A stretch of DNA of 64,000 bases from a bacterium (GTDB lineage Bacteria; Hinthialibacterota; Hinthialibacteria; H5-UNCL2), in assembly GCA_015075175.1 (NCBI GenBank), contig JABTUV010000010.1, forward strand, positions 1 to 64,000, given 5' to 3'. Within the stretch, counting starts at the first letter, position 1. The number at the start of each line of letters is the position of its first letter. The notes below the pieces were generated by a model, which made no database searches, was not told the DNA's origin, and saw nothing but the letters and a program-made list of their open reading frames with translations. Of this stretch, positions 7,605-15,628 are shown piece by piece. A program made the position numbers and the translations under genes.

Positions 7605-9128
7605 TCAGCCGCCGATCAGTTCGCGGACGGCGGCCTCCAGCTCCTGGTCGGCCTTCTCCAGCTGACCGAGCCGATCCTTCTGGCGCCGGCGCGCCGCCTC
7701 CAAGTCCTTCCGGCGCTCGTTTACCATGCGCAGCACTTCCTTCGGAGCCACGCCGCCGATCGAGTCGTGCGTCTCCACGAACACGATCGGGTCCATGGCG
7801 CCCTTGATCTGTTCTTCCGTCAACCCGACCGGCTCGCCGATGATCGCGACCGCCGCCTCATCCACCAGCTCGGGCGTGGTGTCGGCCGCGGTCTTGCCCT
7901 TGTCGATCAGCCGCCGGACGACTTCCGCCACGATGGCGTGCGTCACGCGGAACGGCATGCCGACCTCCCGCACCAGCACGGCAGCCAGCTCGGAACAGGT
8001 GGAAAATCCCTCCTGCGCGTAGCGCAGCATCTGCTCGGGATGCAGGATGATCTCCGGGATCACCTTGTTGTAGAGTTGCACCAATTGGGTCACCTTCTTC
8101 GCAATGGGCACGGTGCTCTCCGAAAGCTGCTGCACCTCGCGCGAATCGCCCCACTGGATGTTGTGCCCGCGCGCGCAGCACTCGTTGTAAGAACCCATCA
8201 CGTAACCCACCGAGGAGCGGATATCCTCCAGAAGGCCGGGATTCTTCTTCTGCGGCATCATGTTGGAGGTCTCCGAAAGCTTGCTGGAGATCTCCATCAT
8301 GTTCCATTCGAACGTGCACCAGGTGTACATCTCGGTGCAGGTGCGACCCATGGGCAGCGTCAGGTTGGTCATGGCGCAGATGAGATCAATAGCTTGGTCC
8401 GTACCGGCGACGCAGTAGTTGGCGTGTTCGATGAAGCCGTCGAAGCCGAGCAGCCGCGCGGGCAGGGCGCGGTCGATCTCGAAACTGGTTCCGGCCAGCG
8501 CGCCGCAGCCGAGATCGCAACGGTTCACCGAGGCGTAAGTCGTTTCCAGCTGGTTGGAGGCGTGGGCGATGGCTTCGTGAAATCCCAGGAGATAGTGTCC
8601 GAAGGTCATGGGCTGCGCGTGGAAGTAGTGCGTGTAGCCCGGCATCACCACGTCACGGTGCTTTTCGGAGTACTCCAGCAGCGTTCCGCGGAACTCCAGC
8701 ACGGCTTCCAGCAGGGGCAGGATGGCTTCGCGCATCATCATGCGATAATGCGGCGGTGGAAGCGTCCGGCCGAGCATCACGTTGCTGGCGATGTTGCCGA
8801 TCTTGTCCCGAAGGTAGCGCTCCAATTGCATCAGCGTCTTCGGGTAGCGCCGATCGTAGGTTTCCGCCATCTCGGGAATGGTGTCGAGGCCGATTCTGGA
8901 GAGCGCCGCCAGGATGGTCGCACCCTGATCCCGCTTGAGGATGCCCTGGCGGACCAGCATCACCGTCCAGGCCTTGTGGACCTGGACATAGCGGGGAATC
9001 GCCCAAGTCGCCTTGGAGAGGAAATACGCCTTGCCCTCTTCGTGGCTCCAGAATTCCTTCTGCTCTGCGCCCCCGAACCGGGTGAAAAAGTCCAGCTTCA
9101 GCTGGTTCAGCTTGTTCGTGTCGAGCAT
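7605..9128 (-). CDS. Argininosuccinate lyase-like C-N lyase
   Basis: 507 residues, ArgH-like member of the fumarase/aspartase superfamily. Conserved regions are MPGYTHYFHAQPMTFGH (about 162-178), GCGALAGTSFEIDR (about 207-220), and the catalytic Ser loop SNMMPQKKNP (288-297), with the MPQKKNP form typical of the ArgH branch rather than adenylosuccinate lyase. The C-terminus is a Lys/Arg/Gln-rich coiled coil not usual in ArgH. ATG at 9128 follows a GGGGGGA ribosome site; the frame stays open further upstream but enters the AT-rich regulatory region. It is the first gene of the minus-strand lyase, lyase, MmgE/PrpD, URO-D, symporter series. EDDS lyase is one characterised ArgH-like enzyme of this broad type; the true substrate is unknown. 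Confidence 0.85.
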   Translation of the reverse strand: MLDTNKLNQLKLDFFTRFGGAEQKEFWSHEEGKAYFLSKATWAIPRYVQVHKAWTVMLVRQGILKRDQGATILAALSRIGLDTIPEMAETYDRRYPKTLMQLERYLRDKIGNIASNVMLGRTLPPPHYRMMMREAILPLLEAVLEFRGTLLEYSEKHRDVVMPGYTHYFHAQPMTFGHYLLGFHEAIAHASNQLETTYASVNRCDLGCGALAGTSFEIDRALPARLLGFDGFIEHANYCVAGTDQAIDLICAMTNLTLPMGRTCTEMYTWCTFEWNMMEISSKLSETSNMMPQKKNPGLLEDIRSSVGYVMGSYNECCARGHNIQWGDSREVQQLSESTVPIAKKVTQLVQLYNKVIPEIILHPEQMLRYAQEGFSTCSELAAVLVREVGMPFRVTHAIVAEVVRRLIDKGKTAADTTPELVDEAAVAIIGEPVGLTEEQIKGAMDPIVFVETHDSIGGVAPKEVLRMVNERRKDLEAARRRQKDRLGQLEKADQELEAAVRELIGG

Positions 9129-9448
9129 ATGGGAGTCCCCCCAACGCGTGCTTCCAGATGTTTCAGCGGCGTTGGAAGCGATTGATAACAAGATGGAATT
9201 GAGGGAGCAAGGGGAAAAGCCTTGTTTCAACAAACGTTCCAAATGCGAAACCGCGAATCGACCGGTCCAGTCGGTTTGCGGTTGCAGGTGCGCGGGAATA
9301 TGAGTTGGTGCGCGAGAGGGGGGAATGCGCGCCCGGTCCTGGCAAGTTGGGCGGACCAAAGCCCGGTCTTCCGGCCGATGCTGGAAGCGAGCGTCAAAGC
9401 CAGGACGTGAGGGAGTGAAGGCGGGCGACAACCGCCCCACGAATTGTA

Positions 9449-9457
9449 TATACCTAT
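9449..9457. promoter_or_regulatory. Shared TATACCTAT motif, site 2
   Basis: TATACCTAT, extended here to GTATATACCTATATTC, lies about 320 bp upstream of the first lyase start at 9128. It is the second of three copies in the cluster's intergenic DNA. Confidence 0.35.
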
Positions 9458-9647
9458 ATTCTGGCTTCGCTTGGGCGAATGTCTTCGGCCGATGCAAAAC
9501 GCATGAAAAATGGCCCCGGAGGCACCGGAAGAGAGACTGTTTTATATAATAATTACCTTAATATATTTAAGTTATGTTATGCCTTTCAGATGGCCAGGCT
9601 TGGGTAGAACTCCTCTCAAGTCGGTCTAAAAATTGGGTCTTTTAGAA

Positions 9648-9657
9648 TATACCTATT
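9648..9657. promoter_or_regulatory. Shared TATACCTAT motif, site 3
   Basis: TATACCTATT lies about 155 bp upstream of the secreted-protein start at 9812, nearly the same distance as site 1 from its gene. The last two bases overlap a TTGACT that could be a -35 element, which would suit a repressor site. Confidence 0.35.
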
Positions 9658-9811
9658 GACTTTGGCCTGCCCGTCGGCTTGACTGGGAGCTCAGGATCAA
9701 CCGGCCGGCGAGGAATTGCGTGAACGTGACGCCGGTCCTCGACCTGGAAACGAGCATCTGCGAGGATGGCGGGATGGGGGCCGAGTGAAGAACGTTTGCC
9801 GGAGGTTTTTC

Positions 9812-11971
9812 ATGCCACGCGGTTTCATCATGGGGCTTGTCCTATGCGGCTTGTCGTGGACCACGAGCGTCTCGACGTACGCCGCGGCGGGCGGTTCCCC
9901 TGGCGATGCCGAGCTGCTCGCCGCGGTGGCGCCGTTTCCGCAGCGGGCGCTGGTCGCATCCGGCACGGACGCACGCGCCCGCGCGCTGATGGAGGCCTAC
10001 TACAACTCCATTCTGGCCTGGGGCCGGATCGTGCACGAGCGCGGGCAGGCGGTCCCGGAACGGCCCGACCAGCGCTACCTGGGCGACGGCGGGAACACGG
10101 AAGACCACGTGCGGCCCATCTGTTACGCGGCCATGGTCCAAGCTTTCCTGGCCATCGCCGAACCGCCGGAGGGCGCCGCGGGAAAAGAAGAGCGCGAGGC
10201 GATGGCCGAGGATGCCCAAGCGCTCCTGCGTTACCTTACCCAGGCGCACGTGTCCGGCGGCGGCGCCTGTCTGAACGGTCGTCCCTGGGGCGATCAGTGG
10301 CAGTCGGCGATGTGGGCGCGAGCGGCGGGGCTGGCCGGCTGGATGCTCTGGTCCCGGCTGGATTCCTCACAACAGCTGGCGCTCACGCGCCTGGTCGAAC
10401 ACGAAGCGGATCGGTTTCTCCAAGAGGCGCCCAAAAGCAGCGAATACAACGATACGGGCGCGGAGGAGAACGCCTGGAACGCCCTCATCACCAGCCTGGC
10501 GACGGTCATGCTGCCCCGCCATCCGCACGCGCCCGCGTGGCGCACCGCCGCCCAGGTCTATCTCTACAACACCTTCTCCGTCGCCGCCGACCAAGAGGAT
10601 CCGACCCCCGGCGACGAAGGCAAACCGATTCGCGACTGGGTGTCTACCGTCAACGCCCATCCCGATTTCACCGTCGAGAACCACGGGCTGGTACACGTCG
10701 GCTACCTGAAGAACTCGCTGTCGATGCTTTTGGAGAGCGCGGTCCACTTCGCCATGACGGACGCAGAAGTCCCCGCCGCCTGCCTCCACCACGCCACCGA
10801 CGTGTTCCAGGTGCTGGTGAAGTGCATGTCCGACAGCGGCTCACCCATCTACTTCGGCGGCAACGACTGGAAGCTCGTGCACACCCAGGCGACCGACGCG
10901 ATCATTTACGCCCTGCTCAGCCTCCTGACGAACAACGGAACCGCCGCCTGCCTGGAAGCGCAGGCGCTGAAGTTCATCCCTCGGATTCAGACGCAGCAAG
11001 GCGGTTACTACAACATGCGGCGCGATCTGGAGTACGGGGGGCTTTGCGCCACCCGGCTGGTCAGTTGCTACCTGGCCCATGCCGCGATGGGTCCGGGAGC
11101 GGAGCCGATCTCCGCGCAGGCGTTCCAGGAGAGCGCCAGCCACGTCACGCACCTGGAATACGCCCAGGCGATCCTGCATCGCACGCCGGACAAGTTCGTT
11201 TCGTTCGCCTGGGGGCCGCGCCGCATGGCCCTGGCCTGGCCCGCCGGCAGTGCGCCGGTTGTCTGGCCGCACATGTCGTCCTACCTGGGGATCATCAACG
11301 GCGAGGAGAGCGACTCGCGCCACAGCCGGCTTTCCAACCTGCGGCATGAAGTCGGCGCGGATTACTTCTGGGTCGCGGGGACCTTGCAGCGACTGGAGGG
11401 CAAGCTCGTCCAGGACTTCGCGTTCCTCTCGCCACCGGGACCGATGGCGGTCTACTTCGAGCGACTTACCGCGCAGCCGGGAGTCGCCATCGCCTCGCGC
11501 GAGACGGGCGTCGTGGGCCACGAGTACGACTTTGACGGCGGGCCGCGCAGCCTGTACAGCCAGGCGGGCGCGATGCGGCTCGTCGGCGAGGGTAATCCGG
11601 CGCGCGTGCATGAGCTGGCCTCCTACTGGTTGAACCTGGGCGACCGGATCGGCTACGTGATCGGCCGCCTGGCCGGCCGCGAGAACGTGGTGCGCTACCA
11701 TGATTTCACGCGCGGCTCGGGGCGCGTCCCCAAGCTGGAGGAATGGTTCAGCCTGATCGGCGAACGCGATCCCGCCGGTTGGAGCGCCACCGGCGACTGG
11801 GCCTGCGTGGTCACTTTTCTCCACCAGGGTCACGAAGACACGCGGCAGTGGAGCGGTCAGGTACGCTTCGACTTTCACGATCAGCGGGCCGCCTGTCGCG
11901 TCGGCCCGCTGCGCGTCTCTGTCGACTTCGCCAGCATGCAGGTTGAGATGCAATCGCCGGCGGCGCCCTAG
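9812..11971 (+). CDS. Secreted toroid-type protein (heparinase-like)
   Basis: 719 residues, exported. The N-terminus MPRGFIMGLVLCGLSW then STYAAA is a signal peptide. ATG at 9812 is preceded by GGAGG with six bases of spacing, better than the upstream GTG at 9785. The first two thirds are helical and look like an alpha/alpha toroid (CLNGRPWGDQWQSAMWARAAGLAGWM; EADRF; NDTGAEENAWNALITSLATVM; NHGLVHVGYLKNSLSM). The last part is beta-rich, as in polysaccharide lyases and other toroid-plus-sandwich enzymes. I do not recognise a catalytic signature, so enzymatic activity is inference. It resembles the partial gene at the left edge, and the pair brackets the lyase/symporter operon. It may act outside the cytoplasm on a polymer whose products the operon consumes. 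Confidence 0.75.
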   Translation: MPRGFIMGLVLCGLSWTTSVSTYAAAGGSPGDAELLAAVAPFPQRALVASGTDARARALMEAYYNSILAWGRIVHERGQAVPERPDQRYLGDGGNTEDHVRPICYAAMVQAFLAIAEPPEGAAGKEEREAMAEDAQALLRYLTQAHVSGGGACLNGRPWGDQWQSAMWARAAGLAGWMLWSRLDSSQQLALTRLVEHEADRFLQEAPKSSEYNDTGAEENAWNALITSLATVMLPRHPHAPAWRTAAQVYLYNTFSVAADQEDPTPGDEGKPIRDWVSTVNAHPDFTVENHGLVHVGYLKNSLSMLLESAVHFAMTDAEVPAACLHHATDVFQVLVKCMSDSGSPIYFGGNDWKLVHTQATDAIIYALLSLLTNNGTAACLEAQALKFIPRIQTQQGGYYNMRRDLEYGGLCATRLVSCYLAHAAMGPGAEPISAQAFQESASHVTHLEYAQAILHRTPDKFVSFAWGPRRMALAWPAGSAPVVWPHMSSYLGIINGEESDSRHSRLSNLRHEVGADYFWVAGTLQRLEGKLVQDFAFLSPPGPMAVYFERLTAQPGVAIASRETGVVGHEYDFDGGPRSLYSQAGAMRLVGEGNPARVHELASYWLNLGDRIGYVIGRLAGRENVVRYHDFTRGSGRVPKLEEWFSLIGERDPAGWSATGDWACVVTFLHQGHEDTRQWSGQVRFDFHDQRAACRVGPLRVSVDFASMQVEMQSPAAP

Positions 11972-12198
11972 CCGCCGCTGGCGCGGCCGCGCCTCTCCCG
12001 TCGGCCGCGGGGGCCAGGAGCGACCAAATGGTTTGCGGTTCCAGCCCGATTGGTGGATGCAGAGTATGCGTCGGGTTGAAACGGCGAAGCAGCGGAAGAG
12101 GCCCAGGGCCGTCTTCAACCCGCACCACGCCCCAATAGAGACTAGAGCATTTAAATAATTCTGTAGTCATCCGACCGCGCGTGTGCTATACCGTGGAC

Positions 12199-13150
12199 AT
12201 GGCTACATTATCAAACGACCTACGCGAACGGATTTTGGCGGCCTACGACCGAGGAGACAGCACGCGCTTGCAGGTGGCGGAGCGCTATGAGGTCCTCGCT
12301 GGGCATGGTCAAGAAACTGTTGCAGCAACGGCGCAGGACGGCGACATTGCGCCTCGGCACCGTTTCTCGGGCCGCAAGCCGAAGATCACGACCCAACACC
12401 AGAGGCGGTTGAAGCGGTTAGTGGACAAAGACCCGGATCTGACCCTGGAGGAACTGCGCGCGGCGATCGGGATTGATTGTACGCCGCCCGCCATTCATTA
12501 CGCCCTGCGACGGATCGGTCTGTCGCTAAAAAGTCGCTCCACCCCGCAGATTGAAGCGCCAAGCGATCCGATACGCCCGGGCGCGCTGACTCGAAGCCTG
12601 GCTGGGGTGGTGCACCACCGTCTGCTCTTCATTGATGAATCCAGCGCCAAGACCAACATGACTCGGCTCTACGGACGGGCGCCCGCGGAATCCGCGTTCA
12701 CGACTACGTACCCCAATCTCGTTGGCATACCACGACCATGATCGCCGCCGTGGTCCGCAAGGTCCACAGGCGGCCTGGGTCTTGAGGGGCCATCGACGGC
12801 GCCGCGTTCCACGTCTGGGCCGAACAAGTACTTGCGCCAACCTTGGAGCCGACCGACATCGTGGTCATGGACAACCTTTCCGTCCATAAGAATCCCTCAA
12901 GCCTGCCGCCATCTGCTGACCGGCGCAACCATCCGGGACTTGCCGCCCATAGTCCTGATCTCAATCCCATTGAAAAATGTGGAACAAAATCAAGGCATGT
13001 CTACGCAAGGCCAGGCACGCGAACCCGAGACGCTACTGCAGGCCATCGGTTACGCCTTGCAGCAGGCTCCACGCCCCTATTCCCGCCAGCATCGGACCGG
13101 TGCAATTCCGCGCGATGGATTCGTCATCGTGAACGCCCCCATTGTCTCCC
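12199..13150 (+). pseudogene. IS630-family transposase, multiply frameshifted
   Basis: The remnant starts MATLSNDLRERILAAYDRG, a helix-turn-helix start typical of IS630 transposases. DDE-type blocks follow in different frames: LLFIDESSAKTNMTRLYGR, then DIVVMDNLSVHK near 12855, then SPDLNPIEK near 12955, then ETLLQAIGYALQQ near 13030. At least four shifts of reading frame separate them; for example, the stretch near 12292-12345 reads SSLGMVKKLLQQRRRT only in another frame. All three acidic catalytic positions can be located, but no single protein can be made. Terminal inverted repeats could not be placed with confidence. The right boundary is approximate. Confidence 0.8.
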
Positions 13151-13266
13151 GCTTCCGACCCCGATGCAGCGGAAGCGAGGCAGGGTCGCCGCATAGGCCA
13201 TATTGAAGCGGCTACATTTACTGGCTATTCAAGAACGCCGCGTCCGGCTGGCGGTCAATCTTCCGA

Positions 13267-13420
13267 TCAATTGTGCTCTTTCGCACCTCTTGCCACTGCG
13301 AGGATTCCCCGCTTTACGGCAGGGTGAAGGTTTGGCCAAGCGGCGACGACCGACGCGAGATTCGGGGGCAGTCCCTGGTTTGGGCACGAGTTGGCCCGCG
13401 CAAGTGCCGACGTAGGTGCC
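13267..13420 (-). pseudogene. Possible short remnant of an integrase-associated C-terminal tail
   Basis: On the minus strand this encodes a segment ending NLASVVAAWPNLHPAVKRG plus about ten residues. From memory, this resembles short helical tails often found next to tyrosine recombinase genes in Planctomycetota. It lies directly beside a tRNA 3' fragment, which fits an integration scar. The frame upstream is only antisense to the tRNA piece, so at most a tail survives. Confidence 0.25.
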
Positions 13421-13483
13421 GACACAGCCTTCGGAGAATCGCCATAACCGTCTGTATTGACTGCGCCTAAGTGATGTGGTGAG

Positions 13484-13511
13484 GCGGGTTCGAGTCCCGT
13501 CTCCTGCTCCA
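13484..13511 (+). other. tRNA 3' fragment (T arm, acceptor 3' strand and CCA)
   Basis: The stretch folds as a T stem GCGGG/CCCGT (with one G-U pair) around loop TTCGAGT, followed by acceptor bases CTCCTGC, discriminator T and CCA. A matching 5' acceptor strand (GCAGGAG) is not present in the preceding 90 bases and the anticodon arm is not recognisable, so this is not a functional tRNA. The T discriminator and T-arm sequence are most like tRNA-Gly. A lone tRNA 3' end is the classic scar of an integrative element. The neighbouring IS630 remnant supports this. Confidence 0.6.
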
Positions 13512-13594
13512 GATTCCCATCAGTCTCCCGCGCCAACCCTGTCCACGCCCGCTTGGGCCGCCATCACACGCCATCACATTGACGAGCACGACCA

Positions 13595-14749
13595 CTAAGG
13601 CATGTTCGGTTCGAGGGCTACGCGGAAGCCGATGGGGCTGTTCCGGCCGGTCGGCGGGTACCGGCGGCGTTGCGCCGAGCGCGCGTACTCGGCGGAGTGC
13701 AGCCAACTGCCGCCGCGACGTATGCGCGACGAACCTTCCCGGGGCCCTGCCGGGTCGTCCACCGGCGAGTTGCGGTAATAATCCGCGGCATCCCAGTCCG
13801 CGCACCACTCCCATACATTGCCGTGCATGTCGTAAAGACCGAAAGCGTTCGCCCGAAAGCGTCCCACGGGGGCCGTGAACACGAAACCGTCGCGATGGCT
13901 TGCGGTCCCCATTTTCTCCCGGTCGACCTTTGACAGCGTCATCCAGAGGGCGAACTTCTCGTTCGCGGAAAGGTCCGATACGTTGCCCACGCCGGCCAGT
14001 CCCTCGGCGTCGCCGCCGTGGTAGAAAGGCGTCGGGGTCCCCGCTCGGCAGGCGTACTCCCACTGGGCCTCGGTGGGAAGGACGTACGTCTTCCCCTCCC
14101 TGCGGGTGAGCCACGCGCAGAAGGCGACCGCGTCGTTCCAACTGACGTTGACGACCGGATGGTCGAGGCCTTGGGAGAAACCCGGATCACGCCACGTGTA
14201 GCGGGGGTCCCGCCGAAAAGGGCGCTCCGGCACGCCCGTGTAGCCCCATCCGCCCCGCCCGTCGGTCTCCGCGTCCGTCACATGGCCGGTGGCGGCGACG
14301 AACTGGCGGAACTGCTCCACCGTCACTTCGCAGGCCCCCAGGTAAAACGGCTTCGTGATGCGCACCCGGTGGAGCGGACCCTCGTCGCTGGATCTCCCCT
14401 CCTCGTCCTCGGGGCTGCCCATCATGAACTCGCCGGCTGGAATCAACCGGAGTTTCATGCCAATCGAGTTGCTGGAATCCACCGGCAGGCCCAGCGCGCG
14501 GGCCGTCTCCTCCTGGCGGCGCCGGGCTTCCCCCTCGTCGAACGGCCACCGGGAATAAGCGGTCATGTCTCCAACACCCCTCGACGACTCGACTTCCGCT
14601 GGAGGTCCGTCTTGGGTGGCGCCCGGCGCGGGCGCCGCCGCGTCATTGCCCAACATGTGCGGCCCCGATTCGACGTCAACAACTGCAAGCGCCGGTTGGG
14701 CCGACAACAGGGAGGCGAGGAGAAAGATCGAGAAAACGGCGGTTTTCAT
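13595..14749 (-). CDS. Exported SUMF1/FGE-fold protein lacking FGE catalytic cysteines
   Basis: 384 residues. The N-terminus MKTAVFSIFLLASLLSAQPALA is a signal peptide, so the protein acts outside the cytoplasm. From about residue 95 it has the SUMF1/FGE-sulfatase domain: GMKLRLIPAGEFMMGSPEDE, CEVTVEQFRQF, HPVVNVSWNDAVAFCAWLT, LPTEAQWEYACRAG, DMHGNVWEWCADW, and a final RRGGSW ... PIGFRVA. True formylglycine-generating enzymes carry two cysteines just after the GGSW/Y block; here that segment reads GGSWLHSAEYARSAQR with none. So it is probably not a sulfatase-activating enzyme but one of the many SUMF1-fold binding or structural proteins. ATG at 14749 gives the signal peptide directly. It stands alone. 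Confidence 0.85.
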   Translation of the reverse strand: MKTAVFSIFLLASLLSAQPALAVVDVESGPHMLGNDAAAPAPGATQDGPPAEVESSRGVGDMTAYSRWPFDEGEARRRQEETARALGLPVDSSNSIGMKLRLIPAGEFMMGSPEDEEGRSSDEGPLHRVRITKPFYLGACEVTVEQFRQFVAATGHVTDAETDGRGGWGYTGVPERPFRRDPRYTWRDPGFSQGLDHPVVNVSWNDAVAFCAWLTRREGKTYVLPTEAQWEYACRAGTPTPFYHGGDAEGLAGVGNVSDLSANEKFALWMTLSKVDREKMGTASHRDGFVFTAPVGRFRANAFGLYDMHGNVWEWCADWDAADYYRNSPVDDPAGPREGSSRIRRGGSWLHSAEYARSAQRRRYPPTGRNSPIGFRVALEPNMP

Positions 14750-14865
14750 TGGTTCACGTTCTTTGCAAACTTGTTGGACCGAACCGTCCGCGAAACCTTG
14801 ATGTAATCCTGCAGGCGGCGTCAAGGGTCATTGTCGGCTCCAGATGTTCTCTTCGCGCGTTGGCG

Positions 14866-14950
14866 ACTCTCCGGAGCATAATCTTCAGTTTGCAGGCGGC
14901 AGGTTGAAGCCTGTACCTGATGCTCCCGGAGTACAAACTTCAGTTTGTAA
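14866..14950. repeat. Paired CTCC-GGAG / CTTCAGTTTG repeat unit
   Basis: Two direct copies of a CTCC(C)GGAG...CTTCAGTTTG unit about 55 bp apart flank a GGCAGGTTGAAGCCTGTACC core. Each CTCCGGAG is itself palindromic. It lies between the SUMF1 gene start and the OsmC gene end and looks like a small dispersed intergenic repeat. Confidence 0.5.
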
Positions 14951-15007
14951 TATGAGCTGGCCGCCTGCGGCGGCCGGCTTTCAGCGCAAATAGTCCTGTC
15001 GATCGGC

Positions 15008-15581
15008 TCAATTTTCGGCCAGCTGGACCTTGATGGGTACCGGCCGAGCGAGCGTGTCGAACACCGGCGAGCGGTTCTGGGCCAACTGAACCAGCTCCTC
15101 CAGCGTCTGCCGGGGCGCGTCGGCCTTGATCCTGAAGGTTACGCGAATCTCGCGGTAGCCGTTGCGCACCTTGTCGGAGAGGCCCAGGAGCTCGCGCAGG
15201 TCGATGTCGCCCTCGAAGTGCGACTCGATCTCCTCGATCTTGACGCCGCGCGCCGAGGCGTGCAGCACCAGGCTCGTGGTCAGACATCCGGCCAGTGCGT
15301 GCAGCACGTACTCGACCGGATTGGCGCCGCGGTCCGCGCCCAAAAGGACCGCCGGCTCGTCGTTGTCCATGACGAACGGCGCCGCCCGCGACGTGTCCTC
15401 TTGGCAGGCGCCGTAGAAGTCCTTGACCGTGCTGCGATTGTGCGAGCCATCCAGCCACTGGTTGTCCGCGCGGAAGCGGAAACTGGCCAGCCTGGTCGCA
15501 CCTGGATCGCCCGATGGTCTCAAACAGCCGGTTGACGTTGACTCTGTTCAGAATCTGCTCACTTGTCGTCGTCGTATTCAT
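15008..15581 (-). CDS. OsmC family protein, frameshifted near the start
   Basis: OsmC-like thiol peroxidase fold of about 185 residues, cytoplasmic, involved in organic hydroperoxide or electrophile detoxification. Family blocks include HNRSTVKDFYGACQED, LLGADRGANPVEYVLHALAGC (the reactive Cys at its end), and RSPVFDTLARPVPIKVQL. The natural start is ATG at 15581 (MNTTTTSEQILNRVNVNRLFETI), but this frame is left near 15515-15530 and the rest is in the next frame, so one indel is present. The second expected cysteine lies in GACQED. It is downstream of the MddA-like gene with a 47 bp gap. Confidence 0.75.
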
Positions 15582-15628
15582 GGTTGCTTCTCTCTCGTGG
15601 GTCGTTCTCATTTATGCTCGACCGCCGA

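Larger units (their letters stand above)
9129..9811. other. Divergent intergenic region with AT-rich island
   Basis: This stretch separates the minus-strand lyase operon from the plus-strand secreted-protein gene. Around 9530-9660 it is strikingly AT-rich compared with the rest of the window, including a TATATAATAATTACC segment, and it carries two copies of the TATACCTAT motif. It probably holds promoters for both directions. No gene is seen in it. Confidence 0.55.

Noticed and set aside
13441-13511. Complete tRNA gene
   Set aside because: The acceptor 5' strand, D arm and a paired anticodon stem are missing; only the T arm, acceptor 3' strand and CCA remain.
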